From DTKD01 sp964494345 (GTDB lineage: Bacteria; Armatimonadota; UBA5829), in assembly GCA_964494345.1 (NCBI GenBank), contig CAZBSI010000012.1, positions 16,840-80,839 of the forward strand: a stretch of DNA of 64,000 bases. Reading direction: 5' to 3'. The notes under the pieces are model-generated. The model saw only the letters and a list, made by a program, of their open reading frames with translations, was not told the DNA's origin and ran no database searches. The translations under genes and the position numbers were made by a program. Every line of letters starts with the position of its first letter. Within the stretch, counting starts at the first letter, position 1. This document shows positions 44,862 through 52,966 of the stretch, one piece after another.

Positions 44862-45776
44862 ATGAGAACATCGCTTAACATGCAGGTTCAGAGTACGCTC
44901 CAGAGCATAACTCGCACCACTGATGGGCTTGCGACAATTTCTGCGCAGGGTTCTTCGGGAAAGCGAATCCTCAAGCCATCGGACGACATTGCCGGAACGG
45001 ATCGAGCTTTAACGTTAAGATCAGCCATAAAAACAATGGATCAACTGACCGATAATAATTTAGTCTGCAAGCCCGCGTTGCAGACTGCAGATGCGGCGCT
45101 GAACGAGGTGACGAAGACAATTAATTCGGTGCGTGATATCGCGCTCAAAGTAATCAACAGCGCCGTCACAGACAGATCTACGTTTCTAGTGCAACTCGAC
45201 GATATCACCGCACAGTTGCAGGATATCGCTAACACTCAGTATATGGATCAGTTCGTTTTCAGTGGAACGGCGACCAACCAGCAGGCTATTACGAAGCAGG
45301 CGGGGACGCCGCCAACTTATGATTACACGGGAAACCTGGGCACAAAAAGGGTGCAGGTGTTGAGTTGGGTAAGCGTGCCGACAAACATCCCGGGCAGCAA
45401 AGCCTTCAATTTTGACGGCAGTGCGGGAGCTGGGACGACGGATGTGTTTACCATGATCGCCAACGTGCGCAGCGCGGTTGAGTCCGGCGACTATGACTCA
45501 CTGAGCGATCAACTGAGCAATATTGACGCGAATCGGGACAATGTGCTGGAATGCAGGTCGAGGCTGGGTTCCTGGATGCAGAGGATGGATGATTCCAAAA
45601 GCATGCTGGCGGATAGCAAGCTCAAGATGCAGGAAATGTTATCCAACGTCGAGGACGTAGACCTGGCCTCGGTGATTATAGATCTACAAACACAATACAA
45701 CATTTACCAAGCGGCCAGCTTGATAAGTATGAAAATGTCGAATATGTCGCTGATCAGCACGCAAATGGCCGGCTAA
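44862..45776 (+). CDS. flgL: Flagellar hook-associated protein 3 (FlgL)
   Basis: 304 residues. Flagellin-like terminal helices: MRTSLNMQVQSTLQSITRTT, GKRILKPSDDIAGTDRALTL near the N-terminus and VEDVDLASVIIDLQTQYNIY with QAASLISMKMSNMSLISTQM at the C-terminus. The middle has MDQFVFSGTATNQQAITKQ, a typical FlgL segment. It forms the second junction layer between hook and filament. Confidence 0.94.
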   Translation: MRTSLNMQVQSTLQSITRTTDGLATISAQGSSGKRILKPSDDIAGTDRALTLRSAIKTMDQLTDNNLVCKPALQTADAALNEVTKTINSVRDIALKVINSAVTDRSTFLVQLDDITAQLQDIANTQYMDQFVFSGTATNQQAITKQAGTPPTYDYTGNLGTKRVQVLSWVSVPTNIPGSKAFNFDGSAGAGTTDVFTMIANVRSAVESGDYDSLSDQLSNIDANRDNVLECRSRLGSWMQRMDDSKSMLADSKLKMQEMLSNVEDVDLASVIIDLQTQYNIYQAASLISMKMSNMSLISTQMAG

Positions 45777-45820
45777 TCAGGTCGGCGGGCGAGCAGAGCG
45801 TATCAGAAAGGTGATCTGCA

Positions 45821-46270
45821 ATGAAAGTAGAGACCACTCGGTTCGGGGTTGTGGAGATTGATGAAGCCAGCCTGGTTTCTTTGCCGGAGGGGCTGCTGGG
45901 TTTTGAAGGGTATAGCCGATATTGTCTGCTCCAGCCCCGGCCATCGGCTAGTTTCAGATGGCTGCAGTCGATCGAAGATCCGTCGCTGGCATTCGTAGTC
46001 GTCGATCCATCGGAGCATTTTCACGACTACGAGATAGAAATTAGAGACTCCGACATCCAGAAAATACAGCTCTGCGATGCGGAAGACGCGATGGTTTTGG
46101 TGATAGTCTCGATTCGTGACGGCGGCAAGAGTATCTCGGCTAATTTAGCAGCGCCAATTGTTATCAACTCGAAGAACTTAACAGCGGCTCAGATCGTCTT
46201 ACAGGATGAGCGATATGAGACCAGGCACGCAATGTTCGCGGCGCAAGCTCGGCACACTGCGGCTGCCTAA
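45821..46270 (+). CDS. fliW: Flagellar assembly factor FliW
   Basis: 149 residues. The family motifs FGVVEIDEASLVSLPEGLLG, then FEGYSRYCLL, SFRWLQSIEDPSLAFVVVDP and VLVIVSIRDGGKSISANLAA with PIVINSKNLTAAQIVLQDER are complete. FliW binds flagellin or, when flagellin is low, sequesters CsrA; here csrA is the next gene and fliC follows, the classic arrangement of this circuit. Confidence 0.96.
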   Translation: MKVETTRFGVVEIDEASLVSLPEGLLGFEGYSRYCLLQPRPSASFRWLQSIEDPSLAFVVVDPSEHFHDYEIEIRDSDIQKIQLCDAEDAMVLVIVSIRDGGKSISANLAAPIVINSKNLTAAQIVLQDERYETRHAMFAAQARHTAAA

Positions 46271-46372
46271 TCTTGTTCGTGCAATGTTATACATATCTAA
46301 ACATCAGCCGAGCGCATAATAATCGGCCAGAGGTCATGCGTCGCATTTCCTCGAGTGAAAGGATGCACTCAA

Positions 46373-46603
46373 ATGCTTGTTCTTGCTAGAAAAGTTGGAC
46401 AGTCTATAGTTGTTAATGATAACGTCGAAATCTTGGTCATCGAAGTTCGCGGCGATCAGGTACGGCTCGGCATAGAGGCGCCAAAGTCGATTCCTGTGCA
46501 TCGCAAGGAACTGCTCGAACAAATCAGGGCTGAGAATAAGAGAGCCGCTGCGGAGGCTGATATCGACGTTGCCACTCGCGCCTTAGACGAACTCCAAGCC
46601 TAA
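46373..46603 (+). CDS. csrA: Carbon storage regulator CsrA
   Basis: 76 residues from ATG 46373 (MLVLARKVGQSIVV), chosen because GAAAGGA lies in front and CsrA universally starts MLxL; an upstream GTG adds six unconserved residues. RNA-binding residues in the first strand (LVLARK) and in the VPVHRKEL-like segment (IPVHRKELLEQ) are kept. The C-terminal helix is longer than in E. coli CsrA, as in FliW-regulated CsrA proteins. It represses translation by binding GGA motifs; a target is proposed in the fliC leader. Confidence 0.96.
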   Translation: MLVLARKVGQSIVVNDNVEILVIEVRGDQVRLGIEAPKSIPVHRKELLEQIRAENKRAAAEADIDVATRALDELQA

Positions 46604-46627
46604 GATCACCTTCAGCCACAAGTCGCT

Positions 46628-46656
46628 ATCCAGTGCCAGTATCTGTGACACTGGAT
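46628..46656. repeat. Inverted repeat after csrA
   Basis: ATCCAGTG and CACTGGAT form a perfect eight-pair stem with a 13-base loop, 25 bases after the csrA stop. No T-run follows, so it is an mRNA-stability or weak termination element at best. Confidence 0.5.
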
Positions 46657-46782
46657 AGAATGACTCGGATACTCCGCACACACCCGCAGGTTCATCCCCG
46701 CTCTGCCGCCGTCTCGCTTTCTGCGCTGCCAAACCGGATGCGGCCCTAAGTTGGCTAAGCAAATAATTTTTCTCGTCGAAAG

Positions 46783-46798
46783 CAAGTATTAATACTTG
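46783..46798. promoter_or_regulatory. Perfect 16-bp palindrome between csrA and fliC
   Basis: CAAGTATTAATACTTG is fully self-complementary and lies in an AT-rich stretch about 100 bases ahead of the fliC promoter. It could be an operator; no regulator is identified. Confidence 0.4.
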
Positions 46799-46884
46799 AT
46801 TGTGTTATTTCGTGGAACAAACCCTATGTATGAGAATACAGCGCAGTCACTGTAGATCAGGGACGAGTTCGCAGTGTTCGGGGC

Positions 46885-46912
46885 TAAGGTAACAGGTTTG
46901 TTGTGTCGATAA
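46885..46912 (+). promoter_or_regulatory. Sigma-28 (FliA)-type promoter for fliC
   Basis: TAAG (46885-46888), 16 bases, GTCGATAA (46905-46912). The -10 octamer and spacing are identical to those of the flgF promoter. The predicted leader is about 210 bases. Confidence 0.7.
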
Positions 46913-47088
46913 GAACTATGCAACCACAGCCTTGTCGCTGACGGAGGTGAGCCGGCTAGGAAATGCCATATTGAAGTCTGCTCTTAAAGCTCAAGGAATG
47001 GCTCAGAGGGCGGGACAGACATCACTGACGTGTGAGAACATAGCTCACGAATTTATCTAACAACAATACTCATCCGGCCATCGGGCCG

Positions 47089-47123
47089 CCGCCTAAGGAA
47101 AGGCGGAAATAGATCACGGAGGA
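47089..47123 (+). promoter_or_regulatory. Putative two-site CsrA target in the fliC leader
   Basis: A perfect hairpin CCGCCT (47089-47094) / AGGCGG (47101-47106) presents GGA in its six-base loop AAGGAA. Twelve bases on, CACGGAGGA (47115-47123) overlaps the ribosome-binding site of fliC. One loop site plus one site on the Shine-Dalgarno is the layout of CsrA control of flagellin in Bacillus. A further ACGGAGG lies at 46941-46947. Confidence 0.6.
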
Positions 47124-47131
47124 AGTTTCTA

Positions 47132-48538
47132 ATGAGTCTCAGAATCAATTTGAACAGCGCGGCTTTGACCGCACACAGACAACTTTCCGCGACAGACAAC
47201 GCCGTTAGCAAGTCTATCGAGCGATTGTCGTCCGGCTACAAGATCAACAACGCGGGCGACGACCCTGCGGGACTTGTCATTTCTGAGAAACTGCGCGCAC
47301 AGGTCGGCGGTCTCAATCAGGCGATCAAAAACGCGGGCGATGCAGTCAACATGGTAAAGACTGCTGAGGGAGCGTTGAGCGAAGTTAACCGCCTCCTGAG
47401 AACCATGAGAGACCTGGCAGTACACGCTGCAAACACCGGTGTGAACGACACAGCCTCTCTGGCAGCAGACCAGGCGCAGATTCGATCGGCAATTGAATCC
47501 ATCAACAAGATTTCCTCGGAGACCCAGTTTGGTGAGAAACAACTGCTTGACGGTTCCGCTGGCATCGTGACCACCCTTAAGGGATCGGCGGTCATCTCCG
47601 CAGACCTCAGCAAAGCTAACCTCAGCTCGGCGATGACCGGTATCGGCATCGACTTGTCCGCCGGCGGCGCACAGCTTGCCACCAAGGCTACGCTGACAGG
47701 CACGGCGAGTATCTCTGGCGATATGACCGGCAAGTCTATCACCATCAACGGTAAGACAATCGCAGGTGGCGCCAACGAGGCCGCTACCCTACAGGCGATC
47801 AATAATCAGGCCAATTCAACCGGCGTTGTGGCTACGGTCGACGCAAGTCATCACCTGATTTTGACCCAGCGAAGCTACGGGTCTGCTAACCGCATCGACG
47901 TGACTGGCGGAACCGACGTGTTTGGCTCTGCCAGCGCTGCTGCAGTTGGTCAGGACGCCAGAGCCGTTGTCTCGTCCGGCGGCACAAACGTCTCCGACGC
48001 TGTGTGGTCGGCCGGCTCCGGCACGATCATCAAGGACTCTCTCGGCAACGCGATCCAGTTGACCGATGCCGCTGCTACTACTGCTGCCGACAATGCGGAC
48101 CAGCTTGATTTGTCCGTAGGCAGTCTGACATTCCAGGTTGGTGCATACGCAGGACAGACTCGCTCATTGAGCATCAGTTCTTCACACTCCAACCAGCTCG
48201 GTGTGGCCAGCGGGGCCGTATCGACGATGAACGTGGGAGCGATAGACGTTACCACCAACGCAACCGACGCGATCACGGTGCTTGACAAGGCTATCTCAGA
48301 CGTCTCCAGCCTGAGAGCGAACCTTGGAGCGGCTTTGAAGAACACATTCGAAAGCTCCATCAACAGCCTTGGAATCGCAGCCGAGAACATCGCGGCTTCT
48401 GAATCGACTATTCGTGACACAGATATGGCTGCCGAGATGGTACAGTTCACGAGGAATCAGATCCTCCAGCAGGCGGGCACAGCAATGCTTGCTCAGGCCA
48501 ACCAGGCGCCGCAGACTCTTCTGAGGCTGCTGCAGTAG
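47132..48538 (+). CDS. fliC: Flagellin
   Basis: 468 residues. Conserved D0/D1 ends are intact: MSLRINLNSAALTAHRQLSA, AVSKSIERLSSGYKINNAGD and DPAGLVISEKLRAQVGGLNQ at the N-terminus; AAENIAASESTIRDTDMAAE and MVQFTRNQILQQAGTAMLAQ with ANQAPQTLLRLLQ at the C-terminus. The middle (about 150-370) is Ala/Thr/Gly-rich and variable. The filament protein is exported by the flagellar apparatus. It has its own sigma-28-type promoter, a long leader with CsrA-like sites and a hairpin terminator, so it is monocistronic. Confidence 0.97.
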   Translation: MSLRINLNSAALTAHRQLSATDNAVSKSIERLSSGYKINNAGDDPAGLVISEKLRAQVGGLNQAIKNAGDAVNMVKTAEGALSEVNRLLRTMRDLAVHAANTGVNDTASLAADQAQIRSAIESINKISSETQFGEKQLLDGSAGIVTTLKGSAVISADLSKANLSSAMTGIGIDLSAGGAQLATKATLTGTASISGDMTGKSITINGKTIAGGANEAATLQAINNQANSTGVVATVDASHHLILTQRSYGSANRIDVTGGTDVFGSASAAAVGQDARAVVSSGGTNVSDAVWSAGSGTIIKDSLGNAIQLTDAAATTAADNADQLDLSVGSLTFQVGAYAGQTRSLSISSSHSNQLGVASGAVSTMNVGAIDVTTNATDAITVLDKAISDVSSLRANLGAALKNTFESSINSLGIAAENIAASESTIRDTDMAAEMVQFTRNQILQQAGTAMLAQANQAPQTLLRLLQ

Positions 48539-48551
48539 GTAAACGAATAAG

Positions 48552-48577
48552 AGGTGGGGCGCAGTATGGCCCCACCT
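48552..48577 (+). terminator. Hairpin terminator after fliC
   Basis: AGGTGGGGC (48552-48560) and GCCCCACCT (48569-48577) form a perfect nine-pair stem with an eight-base loop just after the stop. The T-run is weak. Confidence 0.7.
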
Positions 48578-48721
48578 TCCAAATTGAAATGACGGCCGAA
48601 CCTGCCTGAACAAATCCCTCGTCGCTCCAGGGTAGTAAAGCCGAAGTTTTGAAATCGAGGGCAGAGGTCTAATTTTTAGGCCTCTGACCTTAGATTCATA
48701 TAAGGAAAGCGCAGGTGCTAT

Positions 48722-50743
48722 ATGCCGGGCACTAGCTCGATAAATGGCCTGGTTTCGGGTTTGAGGACGGACGAGATCGTCGCAAAAATGATGGAACTCG
48801 CCAAACGTCCACAGACCAAACTGCAGGCCGACAAAACCGACGCGCAATTAAGGTTATCGACGTGGCAAAATCTTAACGTGCGCATAATGGCAGTTAAGTC
48901 TAAGCTAGACTCTATTGCGGTGTCCGGCGCTTTTGACAACTGTCAGGCAAATTCGAGTGATCTTGGCGTGCTGCAAGCCTCCGCAGGCATCGGCGCTTCT
49001 CCGGGGACCTATTTCCTCAAAGTTATCAATCGCGCCCAGGGACACCAACTCGCCGGCGTGACCTCAAGCGAGGGCATGTTCACCAGCCCAGCCGCAACCA
49101 TCGGCGCCGGTCAGGTGAAATTCAATTTTGCAAGCGACCCATCTAAGGATTTTACGGTCGACATCGACACCGCGAATAACACTCTCACCGGATTGAAAGA
49201 CGCCATTAACAGGGCAAATGGCGGCGTGCAGGCTTCGATTATCAACGCCGGCTCAACATCGTCTCCGTCATATCAACTTATTCTAACCAGCAAAGAGACG
49301 GGGGAGGTATCACAGTTTACGGTGGATGCCGACCCGACGATAGCGATGGATTTTTCGGGCATAGTACAGAGAGGAACTGATGCTGAGATTCAGTTTGGCG
49401 GCGGAGGAGACGGAAGCTCGCCGATCATAATCAAAAAGAATACCAACACAATAACTGATCTCATCCCCGGTGTCACGCTCAATATTATAAATCACGCGCC
49501 GGACAAGACCATAAAACTGGATGTTGTCCGAGGCACGGGTGTAATCAAGAGTTCTATCGAAGATTTTGTGGCGCAATACAATGACTTGTCCGATGCCATC
49601 AGCGCACAATTCAAATTTGATCCCGCAAGTAAAGTAACTCAGCCGCTGATGGGCAGTTGGGACCTGCAGCACGTACAGATGGCGCTCGGCAGCGCGCTTG
49701 GAGGAGTCGTGTCCGGCGTCAGTAAAGAGTTCAGTGCGCTGGCCACAGTCGGCATAACGCTGGATATGTCCGGTCACCTGCAGATCGACGATGCTGCCTT
49801 GAGCAAGGCTCTGGAGAATAACCTGCAGGATGTGAGCAGACTATTCGCGTCGTCTATGAGGTCCAACAGCACACACATTTCTATGTTGTCCTCATCGTCA
49901 GCCACTCAGCCATCGTCGACAGACGGTTGGGAAGTGAATATTACCCAGGCTGCACGGCAGGCTCAAGTTACCGCAACCGCAGCGTTTTCGGATACGCTGG
50001 GCGCAGACGAAACCTTGACCATATACACCAATGCCGCCAAGACCACCTCGATTACCTTAAAAGAAGGCTGGTCGTTGGATCGGGTCTTATCTGAGATCAA
50101 CAAATATTCTGACAAGACCGGGGCAACTGCAATCGCTACTCGAGCTGATGGGTCAGTATCGTCAAATGCGGCAGAGAATGTATATCTTTCCGTAAGATCA
50201 ATTCGATACGGCGGCGATGCGGACGTATTCGTATATTCTAGCCAGGCAGCCAACGAGCCTGCCGTCACCGGATTCGGCGATGTAACTGTGTCTTCTACCG
50301 AACCGGGAAATGGAACCGGTTTGAAAGCTCTTGACGTCGAAGGCACAATCAACGGCGAGAGATGCACGGGCAAAGGGCAGATACTGACTGCCGATCCGGA
50401 AGATTCGAAAAGCAGTATACAGGGGCTGACGCTGCTCATAACCAGCGAATCGGCCATTAACAGCAAAGTCTATTTCACAAAAGGAATTGCGACTTCGCTG
50501 CGAGACACCCTGATAGACATGACCTCTTCCAATGGAACAATCTCAAAGGCGCAGGCCGCGCTCACCGACACCATGTCCGATATAGACAAAGATATGGTAA
50601 AAATCTCAGAGCGGCTTCAAGCGCAAGAGGATAAACTCTACTCGCAATTCAGTGCAATGGAAGCTCAGCTCGCCAAGCTGCAGCAGCAGAGTCAATATTT
50701 GGCGCAACAAATCACAGCTATGTTCAACTCTAATGGCAAGTAA
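48722..50743 (+). CDS. fliD: Flagellar filament cap protein FliD
   Basis: 673 residues, longer than typical FliD. FliD_N: SSINGLVSGLRTDEIVAKMM, then ELAKRPQTKLQADKTDAQLR; a middle region with GQVKFNFASDPSKDFTVDID; FliD_C: LIPGVTLNIINHAPDKTIKL and the C-terminal coiled coil DIDKDMVKISERLQAQEDKL, ending MEAQLAKLQQQSQYLAQQIT with AMFNSNGK. The extra length comes from an insertion of about 180 residues (about 400-570: SATQPSSTDGWEVNITQAAR and on), probably a surface-exposed domain. It caps the growing filament. The 180-base gap before it shows no convincing sigma-28 promoter. Confidence 0.93.
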   Translation: MPGTSSINGLVSGLRTDEIVAKMMELAKRPQTKLQADKTDAQLRLSTWQNLNVRIMAVKSKLDSIAVSGAFDNCQANSSDLGVLQASAGIGASPGTYFLKVINRAQGHQLAGVTSSEGMFTSPAATIGAGQVKFNFASDPSKDFTVDIDTANNTLTGLKDAINRANGGVQASIINAGSTSSPSYQLILTSKETGEVSQFTVDADPTIAMDFSGIVQRGTDAEIQFGGGGDGSSPIIIKKNTNTITDLIPGVTLNIINHAPDKTIKLDVVRGTGVIKSSIEDFVAQYNDLSDAISAQFKFDPASKVTQPLMGSWDLQHVQMALGSALGGVVSGVSKEFSALATVGITLDMSGHLQIDDAALSKALENNLQDVSRLFASSMRSNSTHISMLSSSSATQPSSTDGWEVNITQAARQAQVTATAAFSDTLGADETLTIYTNAAKTTSITLKEGWSLDRVLSEINKYSDKTGATAIATRADGSVSSNAAENVYLSVRSIRYGGDADVFVYSSQAANEPAVTGFGDVTVSSTEPGNGTGLKALDVEGTINGERCTGKGQILTADPEDSKSSIQGLTLLITSESAINSKVYFTKGIATSLRDTLIDMTSSNGTISKAQAALTDTMSDIDKDMVKISERLQAQEDKLYSQFSAMEAQLAKLQQQSQYLAQQITAMFNSNGK

Positions 50744-50758
50744 AGGTGCTAATTGATT

Positions 50759-51160
50759 ATGTCATTCAACGGTTATTCGCGATATCAGCAAAATCAACTC
50801 TCCACTGCTTCCCCTGCAAGGTTGTTGCTAACCACCTATGACGGGGCGATTCGGTTCTGCAGAATAGGGCTGGAAAAGATGAGGGCCGGCCAGGTAGAGG
50901 AGCAGAGCGTCAATATTAATAAAGCGCTGGCCGTGGTGTGTGAGCTGCTGTCGACTCTCAACGAAGATGCAAACCCGCCGCTGGTAGCAAGCTTAAAATC
51001 CCTTTACCTGTATGTGATTCAGAAACTCGCCCGCGCTAATCTGGAGGGCGACGAAACCTGCTTGCAGGAGTCTATGAATTTGCTCATCAGTCTGCGAGAA
51101 TCGTGGGCTGAGGCCGAAAAGATTGTCCAGAGCGAGAACATACAGGAGGAAGCGGCGTGA
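50759..51160 (+). CDS. fliS: Flagellin export chaperone FliS
   Basis: 134 residues from ATG 50759, nine bases after AAAGGTG; a TTG two codons upstream is less likely. FliS binds the flagellin C-terminus in the cytoplasm and prevents early polymerisation. Motifs: YSRYQQNQLSTASPARLLLT with TYDGAIRFCRIGLEKM, INKALAVVCELLSTLNED and LYLYVIQKLARANLEGDE. Its stop overlaps the GTG of the next gene. Confidence 0.95.
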   Translation: MSFNGYSRYQQNQLSTASPARLLLTTYDGAIRFCRIGLEKMRAGQVEEQSVNINKALAVVCELLSTLNEDANPPLVASLKSLYLYVIQKLARANLEGDETCLQESMNLLISLRESWAEAEKIVQSENIQEEAA

Positions 51161-51651
51161 CGGGGTTTTCTTCATCGAGAGATGACCTGGTAGCATCGTT
51201 GAGGGCGTATACGACGCATCTTGCTGCTCAAAATGAGGCGCTGCAGCAAGTGTCGGCTACAACCGCCCAAATGCGAAGCAAACTCGCCAAAGAAGAAAAC
51301 CCGGACATTTCCGACGCGCTGCTTAAACGCGACAATGAAATAGCACGCTATGAGGCTCTGCGTGATAGTGCAAATCAGAGCGAGCTGCTGGATGCGGCGC
51401 TGGATGCTTCCATGGCAACTAACGCGGAACTTAATTCGATCGCCCGATCGGTAATAGCCCTGCGCGAGGATTCCCGTGCACTGGCCGAAGATATCCTCGC
51501 CTGCCAAAGTGAGTGTGAAACCCTGTTGAAACAGCGTCTTGAGGCAACCTCCGACGCGATTCACCGCTCCGTACGTCGGCGCAAACTCGACGCGGCCTAT
51601 GGGCCGGCGATTAGCCACGATGTGCCGACTTTCATGGACAAACAGCAGTGA
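51157..51651 (+). CDS. Coiled-coil protein at the FliT position
   Basis: 164 residues from GTG 51157, overlapping fliS by four bases. Almost wholly helical with heptad character (VSATTAQMRSKLAKEENPDI; ALLKRDNEIARYEALRDSAN; ILACQSECETLLKQRLEATS). The first and middle parts resemble FlgN/FliT-type chaperones in size and composition, and fliD-fliS-fliT is a common order. Sequence similarity alone is too weak to name it; a FliD or FlgK/L chaperone is the likeliest role. Confidence 0.6.
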   Translation: MTGFSSSRDDLVASLRAYTTHLAAQNEALQQVSATTAQMRSKLAKEENPDISDALLKRDNEIARYEALRDSANQSELLDAALDASMATNAELNSIARSVIALREDSRALAEDILACQSECETLLKQRLEATSDAIHRSVRRRKLDAAYGPAISHDVPTFMDKQQ

Positions 51652-51661
51652 GACCCTGACC

Positions 51662-52873
51662 ATGTGCACCGCACAGCAATCAGTTAGCGCCTATCGAGCA
51701 TACCGGGCGCTGTTGGGTATGCCCGCACTCGGCTGTCTTTTTCTGGCAATGACTATCGTATTGACCAGCGCGACGACAGCCAGGGCAAACCAATATGATG
51801 ATGTGGCAGAGCAAGTGCGCTCATTAGCCAAATCCCCATACGTACAATTGCTTGATATTGGCAAATCGAGGCAAGGGCGCTCGATTCCCGCTTTCGTTAT
51901 CTCAGAGTTCACCGTAGATTCGTCTCAGAAATCCAGGGTGCTGTTAATTGCAGGCCAGCACGGCAATGAGTATAACCCTGTGCAGATTATTCTCGATTAC
52001 TGTGACAAACTGATCCAAGGTTCGGATCAGCGTATATTGGAACGCTGTATCGTAATAGTGGCGCCGGCTGTCAATGTCGATGGAGTTGCGGCCAACAATC
52101 GCTTTAGCGGTGATGATGTCGATATTAACCGTGATTGGCAGGCCCGACGCACACCTGAGACGCGATACGTCGATGCGTTAATCGAGCAGTGGCGGCCGCA
52201 GGTGATTTTGGATATGCACGAGTGGACTGGGCCGAGTGACGTGCCGGGAAACGCTATTGAGGTTGCTCACGTCTCCGCCATACGCCAAAAAGAGGCAATG
52301 ACCGCGCTGGCCTCGGCTATTTCAGAACAAGCCGGGCTGGCAGTGATACAATGCAGCTCCAACAGCGATTCCAGGCTCTTTCACCGAAGATATTCGGAAT
52401 TGGGCTACGCTTCGTTTCTTCTGGAAACCGCGGCCGGCCTGAGCTACGCCAATAAGTCGCGTTCCTATGCGGCGGCTATCGATATAATGATAGAAACGGT
52501 AACGGAGAACGTTGAAGTCCGGGCGCAATTATCCCCATCGGCGACCGATTTCGATATGGCTGCGGTAAGTTCGCATTTGAAACCTAAAGAGCCGGTGCTG
52601 TCGGTTGATACGAGATTGTGGCCGCTTGCCGCAATTTTAGTCGCCTATTGTGCAATTCTGTGGGTGCTAAAGCCTTTCGCCTCTAAGAATGAGGCTGTGT
52701 GGTCGCATCGGTTTGTGAAGTGCGATGTGGATTTTGCAGATCCCACTCACCCTCTCATAAAAAAGCGTAGACTACAGCCGCTTATATACAGGAGTTGGTC
52801 ACGGCGGCGGATCAGGGTCAGGTATCTGGAAGACGCCGATGTGGAACCGTCCTCAGAAACGCCTCACTCGTAA
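51662..52873 (+). CDS. Membrane-anchored M14-type zinc carboxypeptidase
   Basis: 403 residues from ATG 51662, ten bases after the preceding stop. A signal anchor (LGCLFLAMTIVLTSATTARA) leads into an M14 peptidase domain: zinc ligands His100 and Glu103 in AGQHGNEYNPVQII, substrate-binding Arg in DVDINRDWQARRTPE, third ligand in VILDMHEWTGPSDVPGNAIE, and catalytic Glu in SFLLETAAGLSY. A second membrane helix near residue 320 (LWPLAAILVAYCAILWVL) is followed by a basic tail, so the enzyme faces outward. It ends the fliD-fliS operon. M14 enzymes trim peptides, including peptidoglycan stems in helical bacteria; a role in wall remodelling for flagella is inferred. Confidence 0.8.
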   Translation: MCTAQQSVSAYRAYRALLGMPALGCLFLAMTIVLTSATTARANQYDDVAEQVRSLAKSPYVQLLDIGKSRQGRSIPAFVISEFTVDSSQKSRVLLIAGQHGNEYNPVQIILDYCDKLIQGSDQRILERCIVIVAPAVNVDGVAANNRFSGDDVDINRDWQARRTPETRYVDALIEQWRPQVILDMHEWTGPSDVPGNAIEVAHVSAIRQKEAMTALASAISEQAGLAVIQCSSNSDSRLFHRRYSELGYASFLLETAAGLSYANKSRSYAAAIDIMIETVTENVEVRAQLSPSATDFDMAAVSSHLKPKEPVLSVDTRLWPLAAILVAYCAILWVLKPFASKNEAVWSHRFVKCDVDFADPTHPLIKKRRLQPLIYRSWSRRRIRVRYLEDADVEPSSETPHS

Positions 52874-52906
52874 ATCTACATCCCAAACTCCACTTGACAT
52901 AAATAA

Positions 52907-52945
52907 ACCGGCCCAGGCGCAATCGCCCGGGCCGGTATTGTTTGC
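52907..52945. terminator. Rho-independent terminator between convergent genes
   Basis: ACCGGCCC-A-GGCG, loop CAAT, CGCC-C-GGGCCGGT forms a 12-pair stem with one mismatch, followed by ATTGTTTG. It closes the fliD operon and may also serve the convergent amidase. Confidence 0.8.
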
Positions 52946-52966
52946 CTAATCGAGCTTTTGCTCGAA

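Noticed and set aside
46628..46656. csrA terminator
   Set aside because: The stem is perfect but no T-run follows, so it is listed only as an inverted repeat.
46604..47131. tRNA or other structured RNA gene in the csrA-fliC gap
   Set aside because: No cloverleaf or known RNA motif was found; the space is explained by promoter and leader elements.
48630..48665. Sigma-28 promoter for fliD (TAAA near 48634)
   Set aside because: The expected -10 reads ATCGAGGG instead of GTCGATAA and the spacing is short.
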